A stretch of DNA of 64,000 nt from Excoecaria cochinchinensis (taxonomy: Eukaryota > Streptophyta > Magnoliopsida > Malpighiales > Euphorbiaceae): positions 6,960,501 through 7,024,500 of the forward strand of contig CANTUQ010000037.1 of the NCBI GenBank assembly GCA_947683425.1, written 5' to 3'. The notes beneath the pieces were generated by a model. The model had not been told where the DNA came from, did no database searches, and worked only from the letters and a program-made list of their open reading frames with translations. Position 1 is the first letter of the stretch. Each line of letters begins with the position of its first letter. This document shows positions 58,681-64,000 of this stretch, in pieces. The position numbers were made by a program, and so were the translations under genes.

Positions 58681-59045
58681 ATCTGTGGCTGTGGCTTTTG
58701 TTTGGGTGATCGAAAAGAATGAAAAGATCGGCGCTTATGATCGCAGTTAGAGAGAGAGAGAGGGGGATCATGGGAAAGCGTGTATAAGTGGGGCCCAATG
58801 ACAGCTAAATCTGACAAATCACGTTTCAACATCGACGATCAGAAATGAATAAAAAAAGAAGAAAAAAGGAGAAGGCAACACGTTATCAACGTCAAATGGG
58901 ACCCAGAAAAGAAGAAGATAGTTTTTTGTAAGATATAAGCGGAAGCAGCCAAAGCAAAGGAGCCGACACGCAATCCCATCACTACAAACACTTCCTACCA
59001 AAACTAAACCCACTCTTAGGTTTTCTCAAATCCCCTCATTACCCC
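58681..59045 (+). promoter_or_regulatory. Possible orphan plant promoter or 5' UTR
   Basis: Less AT-rich than its surroundings, with a GA microsatellite (58750-58764), ACACGTTATCAACGTCAA, GATATAAGCGG and a pyrimidine-rich CTTAGGTTTTCTC segment near 59016, in the style of a gene's upstream region. No coding exon follows; the next feature is transposon sequence. Tentative. Confidence 0.25.
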
Positions 59046-59298
59046 CCATAAAATCGGGTTAAGAAATATATGAAATTTTTGATTTTTTAGTTATTAATAT
59101 TTTTAAAATAATATAATTTATTTATACTTTTATTAATTTATTCATATAACTATAATTATTAAATAAGAGCCTGTTAGAAAATTGAACAATTAATTATAAT
59201 ATAAAATAAGTTTATTATCAAAGCACATACGCATTTGGTATTAATAATTTTTGAAACATCAGAAATTGAGTAAGGTGGGATAACAGTGGAGATGTAGT

Positions 59299-62297
59299 TA
59301 GGGGTGTACACGGTTCTGGATCTTCCTGTACCGAACCGAAATACCGAAAAAAAAATCCAGAACCGAATTGTACCGTTGACTTTTTTTACTAGAACTGAAC
59401 TGAATTGTACTGTTGACTTTTTTATTAGAACCGAACCGAATTGTACTGGAACCGAATCGAGAACCGTATTGAACCGTACCGAAATGTTTTGTACTGAATT
59501 GGACCGAAATAACCGATATTTATTAATTATTATATATAATATTAGTAATTTATATATAAATATTATTTATAATTTCTATTATATCGTTATTATATAAATT
59601 TAACTTCATAATTATTTGTATTTTTTTAAACTTTTATAATTATTTGTATTAAATATTTTAATGTATGAAATTAATATAATAAATAGTTAATAAATTAAAA
59701 TAATATTTTTATTATTAATAAGATAAATTTAATTATCATATCTATATGAATGTCCAATTAAAATAACTTGTATTTAATTTAATTTACACTTAGTGTTACT
59801 CAACTACTACATAATTTTTCATTTTGTATAAATATTTATATACACACACAAATATAATTTTTATATCAATGAAATTTTACTAATTAATATAATTATATGA
59901 GTATATAATTATCTTACCAATTAATTTCATTTACATTTAATATAGCTCAACTATTATTTATCTATTGTAAGTCAATAATTTAATTATATATAATTGAATT
60001 TTGCTAATTAATATAACTATATAAGTATATAATCACCTTACTAATTAATTTCATTTATTCTTAGTATTACTCAATTAGTACTCATATATATTTTTTGTAC
60101 AATACATGTATTAATAATTGAGTATATAAATTAATAATATAATTATATATAATGAAATTTACCAATTCAATTCATATAATTATATAAATATATAATCAAC
60201 TTACCAATTAATTTCATTTGTTTTTAGTATCACTCAACTAATACTTATCTATTTTTGCACAATACATATATGAGTAATTGAGTTGTAACTTAATAATTTA
60301 ATTATATATAATTAAATTTTACTAATTCGTATTTAATTTAATTTAACTTTAATGTCACTCAACCACTACTTAATTTTTTTTTTAACAAATATTTATTTAC
60401 ACAATCACTTTACCAATTAATTTTATTTACTTTTAATGCTACTTTTACATTCACGCTTATAGTTATTAACTATAATATTAATTAATAATTTTTTAACTAT
60501 TAAGCCAAATTTAATGAAATTGAAAATAATAACTGAGCCAAAATAATATATATGGATGGATTATAACCATATAATCAGCCGATACTGTATATATACTTAC
60601 CTTATTAATTAATTTTATTTATATTTAGTATCACTCAATTAGTAATTATCTATTTTGACACAATATATATTTGAATAATTGATTTATTTTAATAATTTAA
60701 TTATATATAAATGAATAATTTATTATATAATCATTTTATCAATTAATTTCATTTGCTTCTAGTGTCACTCGACTAATACTCATATATTTATATCACAATA
60801 CCTATATGAATATGTAAATTAAAAATAAAATTATATATAATTATTTATAATAAAATTTTAATTTCTTTTATTTTTAGCGTTACTCAACTAATACTCATCT
60901 GTATTTAGCACAATATTTATGAGAGTAATTGAAAATATATTTTAATAATATAATTATATACAATTATTATATTAATAAAATTTTATTAATTAATATATAA
61001 TATAACTATATAAGTATATAATTATCTTATTAATTAAATTTTTTTAGAGCAAATTAAGAATAAAATTTGAAAAATTTTAGTAGAAATATTTTTTATTTGA
61101 AGTTTTGGAGGGAAATGTTAATATTTGGAGGGAATTGAAATATTTGGAGGAAATCTAATGTGAATAAGTTGGGTTTTCAGTATTTGGAGCGAGTTGAACG
61201 GGCCAATCGTTATTACTTATTGTTTTTGTTATAACTTTTGCTATACGTATCCGTTTGCTTATTATTATATGTTTCCGGAAAACTCATTTTAAGCCGGTTG
61301 ACTTTTACAAATTGTAGTCTCCCGTAATAGTCCATTTCGTGCCTCAAAAATAAAGTTTGAGTTTTCATTTTTCAATTTGAAGTTTTAGGGGTATTATTGT
61401 AATTTTTTTATTTTTTTCATATAAATTGTTTGTTATCTTAGTTTGGAGGGGACTTTTCAACTTGGAATAAAATTCTTTCATTTTGAGGTATTTTTGCTGC
61501 GTCAGAATCCGACCGATTTTACATTGTATTATATATATATATATATAAGAAAATAAATTAAAAAAAAATAAATCGTGCATGCCTCTTTCTTTTCTGTCTC
61601 GAAATCATATCAAGCTCCACAATTTTTTCTATTTTTTCCGTTGGTTTTAACTTATACTTGCATTCCTTTCTTCTCGTCTCTGCCACTGTCATTTCCGCGG
61701 CTACATCTAAAAGTAAGGATAAGTCACACACAACTTTTGATTTTATGGTATTCGTTAATAGTATGTTATTAGTTAGTTAAAAATTTGATCAATAGGCTTA
61801 TACATAAGCTTTAATTAGGATAATTATTAGGGATGAATTATCAATTAATTTTATTAAATATTATGATTTTATGAAATTTATTGAATTAATTTATATTGAA
61901 TTTAAAATTTCATTTAAAGTGACTATTGTTAAAATATGTTTTTCTTTTTTCATAAAGGAGAGGGATAAATTGAAATATTTTCTTAAAATTGAATGCAAAA
62001 TTATATGTACTTGTTGAGATATTTTAATTATATTTGTATTTATTATTGTGTATAATTATATTGTAAATTTTTAAAAATATTTAATTATCAGAAATACCGT
62101 ATTGTATTGTCTTATTTTGTTTTGTACCGAAAGAACCGAATAACCGAACTGAACTGTACCGAAATTAATAAGAACCGTATTGAACTGTACCGAAATTAAT
62201 AAGAACCGAACTGTACCGAAATTTATAAGAACCGAAATTTCAATACAATACGGAGATTTGTAAAGGATCGAACTGGACCGAACTGTGTACACCCCTA
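59299..62297. mobile_element. Large non-autonomous hAT-type element (~3.0 kb)
   Basis: Ends TAGGGGTGTACAC / GTGTACACCCCTA; flanks GATGTAGT (59291-59298) and GATGTAGC (62298-62305), an 8-bp duplication with one mismatch. Both ends carry arrays of ACCGAACCG / AACTGTACCGAAAT motifs (59325-59520, 62120-62285). The interior encodes no transposase and is mostly degenerate tandem repeat. The element lies inside an LTR fragment. Confidence 0.9.
59760..61050. repeat. Degenerate tandem repeats inside the hAT-type element
   Basis: The phrase TTACCAATTAATTTCATTT, then a stretch and CACTCAACTAATACTCAT, recurs with variations starting near 59914, 60038, 60201, 60405, 60600, 60734 and 60860, at spacings of 125-205 bp. 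Between units lie runs such as AATTATATATAAT. Over 80% A+T. Confidence 0.75.
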
Positions 62298-62785
62298 GAT
62301 GTAGCATAATGGTAGCGAAGATGTAGCCGGATTGCAGTAAAGATATAGCCGATCGGATCAGCAATATTTCGTTTCTGTGAGAAAATTTATCCAGCCGGAC
62401 CAGACGCAACACTCCGAAATTTAATCAGTAGCGTTAGAGAGAAAATATTGTGCGATAAGCTCTTAGAATTCCAGAATTACCTGTGTACACAATGACCTGA
62501 GGTATTTATAGAGAGTGAGAGAATTCACTTGAGCAATCTATTTTGGTGTCAAAATAGATAAGCAGCGATGTGACGGGGAGCAGGTAGGAGTAGCGGCTGT
62601 GGCGTGTGTCAGTGAGCTAACAGGGAGCGTGCTCTGTCAATCCGATCAGATAGCCAGCAAGCTTTATCTTCTCTGATCTCGTGTACGTCCATCCACCACA
62701 CGCTAGGCATAGTGGCGCTGAACCTTCTAATTGGCTGGACTCTTAGTCTGCATTGGGCTTTGGGCTCAGCCCTAATAACAAGTTA
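62298..62785 (-). repeat. LTR-like fragment related to the one at 45 kb
   Basis: AGCCGGACCAGACGCAACAC, ACTCCGAAATTTAATCAGTA, GTATTTATAGAG (TATA on minus), GACGGGGAGCAG, CGTGCTC and ATTGGGCTTTGGG follow the same order as 44955-45395. The hAT-type element upstream interrupts it; the left remainder is about 59255-59298. Confidence 0.5.
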
Positions 62786-64000
62786 TATTTGGTGATCTCA
62801 CGTATTGTCATGATTTTGTTTCTATTCTTTTTTGGATTTTTGATGAGATTATCAGAGTTTATGGTTGCATGGTTTTGCTTGATTGCTGAGAAAAAAGAGA
62901 AAACATGGTATAAAATCCGATATGATGAATTTTATTGTGAATTTTGAAAAAAGTTGCCTGTAATTCAGTATTTAATTCAGCGGCTTGGATAAAAATTGAC
63001 TTTAATTGGAAGGTGCATGTGTTGCGCATGGGAGTATCAGTTTACAACTCATATTAATTTTGTGTTTGCTTTGAATAAAATTAAACAGATTATACTTTTT
63101 ATTAATTACTTTATGATGTTTGAGATGTAAATTTGAAGTTATTTTCAATTAATTTAAAGTTTGGAACGCAATGTAATGTAATTTATTATTTATTAATTTT
63201 ATATTTATAAAAAATTATAAAATATAATTTCAAATTGCTTAGGACTTGAATAATTCGTTCCAAAGAATTTTCAATTATTCATATTAGGCCTCTATATTTA
63301 TTTTAGATCGGATTGAATTGATATTTTTTTTTAAAAAATCGAGTTTTGAGTTATTCGAATCGAATTTTCATCCATCCCAACCGATGCTTAACTCGATTAT
63401 CATCCCATCTTCCCAAAACAATAACTATTAAATAACAAGGGTTAAAAGGAGATTTTTGCCTTGAAATTTTATGATTTTTTTAACAGAAAATTGATCAAAA
63501 AATCACTAAAGTTGTGAATAATTTTTTTTTTATTATAATGGCAATAATTTAAATCAATTATAAAATGTCATGTGATAGTGAATAAGTGACAAAATTATGT
63601 TTCAAAATGTAAATGAATACAATTGTTCTATTTTGAAATATATTAAGTCGCAAAAATGATTGTCATGTCTTTTTATGATTGGCTGCTATCACCTGGTTAT
63701 GCAAATATTATGCCAAAAAAGGCCTTTTTTTTTGCCCTTTTACTAACTATAATGACTTTAATGGGCAATTTTTGCTAGAAAAGAAAAATTCAAAGATAAA
63801 ATTGCTATATTTAGATAAATTTAAAAGCAAAAATGGCCTTTAATTAAAATAATAATGTGAATATCATTTTTATGTCTTGAGAATGAAAAAAGCATTAAGA
63901 GAAATTCATTTTCATATGTATATGAAAAATTGTTCCTATTCAGCAGTATATATATATATGAGCTTATGATTTCCCTAAACTTCATAAGAATAAACGCAGT
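62786..64000. other. AT-rich terminal stretch
   Basis: No gene supported. A 64-codon ORF at 62753-62947 is hydrophobic, without recognisable motif, and starts inside the LTR-like fragment. Confidence 0.5.

Overview
This is nuclear DNA of a dicot plant. It is strongly AT-rich, has small-exon genes with GT-AG introns, and carries a histidine kinase of the land-plant cytokinin-receptor family. Ty1/copia and Ty3/gypsy elements, hAT-type and Mutator-like transposons fill it, and there is one fragment of plastid rDNA. A woody rosid would fit, but I cannot fix the species.

Host genes. Two tandem copies of a small DUF423/TMEM256-like membrane protein gene lie on the plus strand (8690-16434, 111 aa; 17136-25393, 113 aa), with the same five-exon structure and identical intron phases. 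In both, intron 4 has been swollen to about 7 kb by a complete LTR retrotransposon in antisense orientation: a chromodomain gypsy element in copy 1 and a Tork-like copia element in copy 2. On the minus strand follow a small secreted X8/CBM43 protein (25851-26603, 118 aa) and a complete 13-exon cytokinin receptor of the AHK2 type (28224-37298, 1240 aa). These four are the only genes I judge functional.

Mobile DNA. 1-3 kb: non-coding, TE-like sequence with a 72-bp-period array of hairpins. 3.0-4.0 kb: a hAT-type element with an 8-bp target duplication. 10.1-15.9 kb: gypsy element with perfect 5-bp TSD, carrying a 161-bp hAT MITE. 18.7-24.9 kb: copia element, with a 1.1-kb hAT-type element nested in its 3' LTR. 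39.1-44.2 kb: a truncated copia element with 5' LTR, PBS, an unusual 2-kb leader (an unrecognised 171-codon ORF and a cluster of 12 CACGTG sites), broken gag, protease and integrase, but no reverse transcriptase or 3' LTR. 44.4-44.7 kb: a decayed copy of the 3' end of plastid 23S rRNA. 45 kb and 59-62.8 kb: two related solo-LTR-like pieces, the second split by a 3-kb hAT-type element full of degenerate tandem repeats. 46.6-55.5 kb: a Mutator-like element whose terminal inverted repeats are built of palindromes, with a broken MURA-type transposase and, tail to tail with it, a broken plant mobile domain (PMD) gene.

All transposon proteins are inactivated. Many lesions look like single C-to-T or G-to-A changes (CGA to TGA, TGG to TAG, loss of DSG and YVDD residues), as expected of old, methylated DNA. 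The remaining stretches (4-8.5, 26.6-28.2, 37.3-39.1, 45.4-46.6, 55.5-59.3 and 62.8-64 kb) are AT-rich and hold no gene I can support. The best candidates for something unusual are the 43-kb G-box cluster with its leader ORF, the 1-kb hairpin array and the palindromic termini of the MULE.
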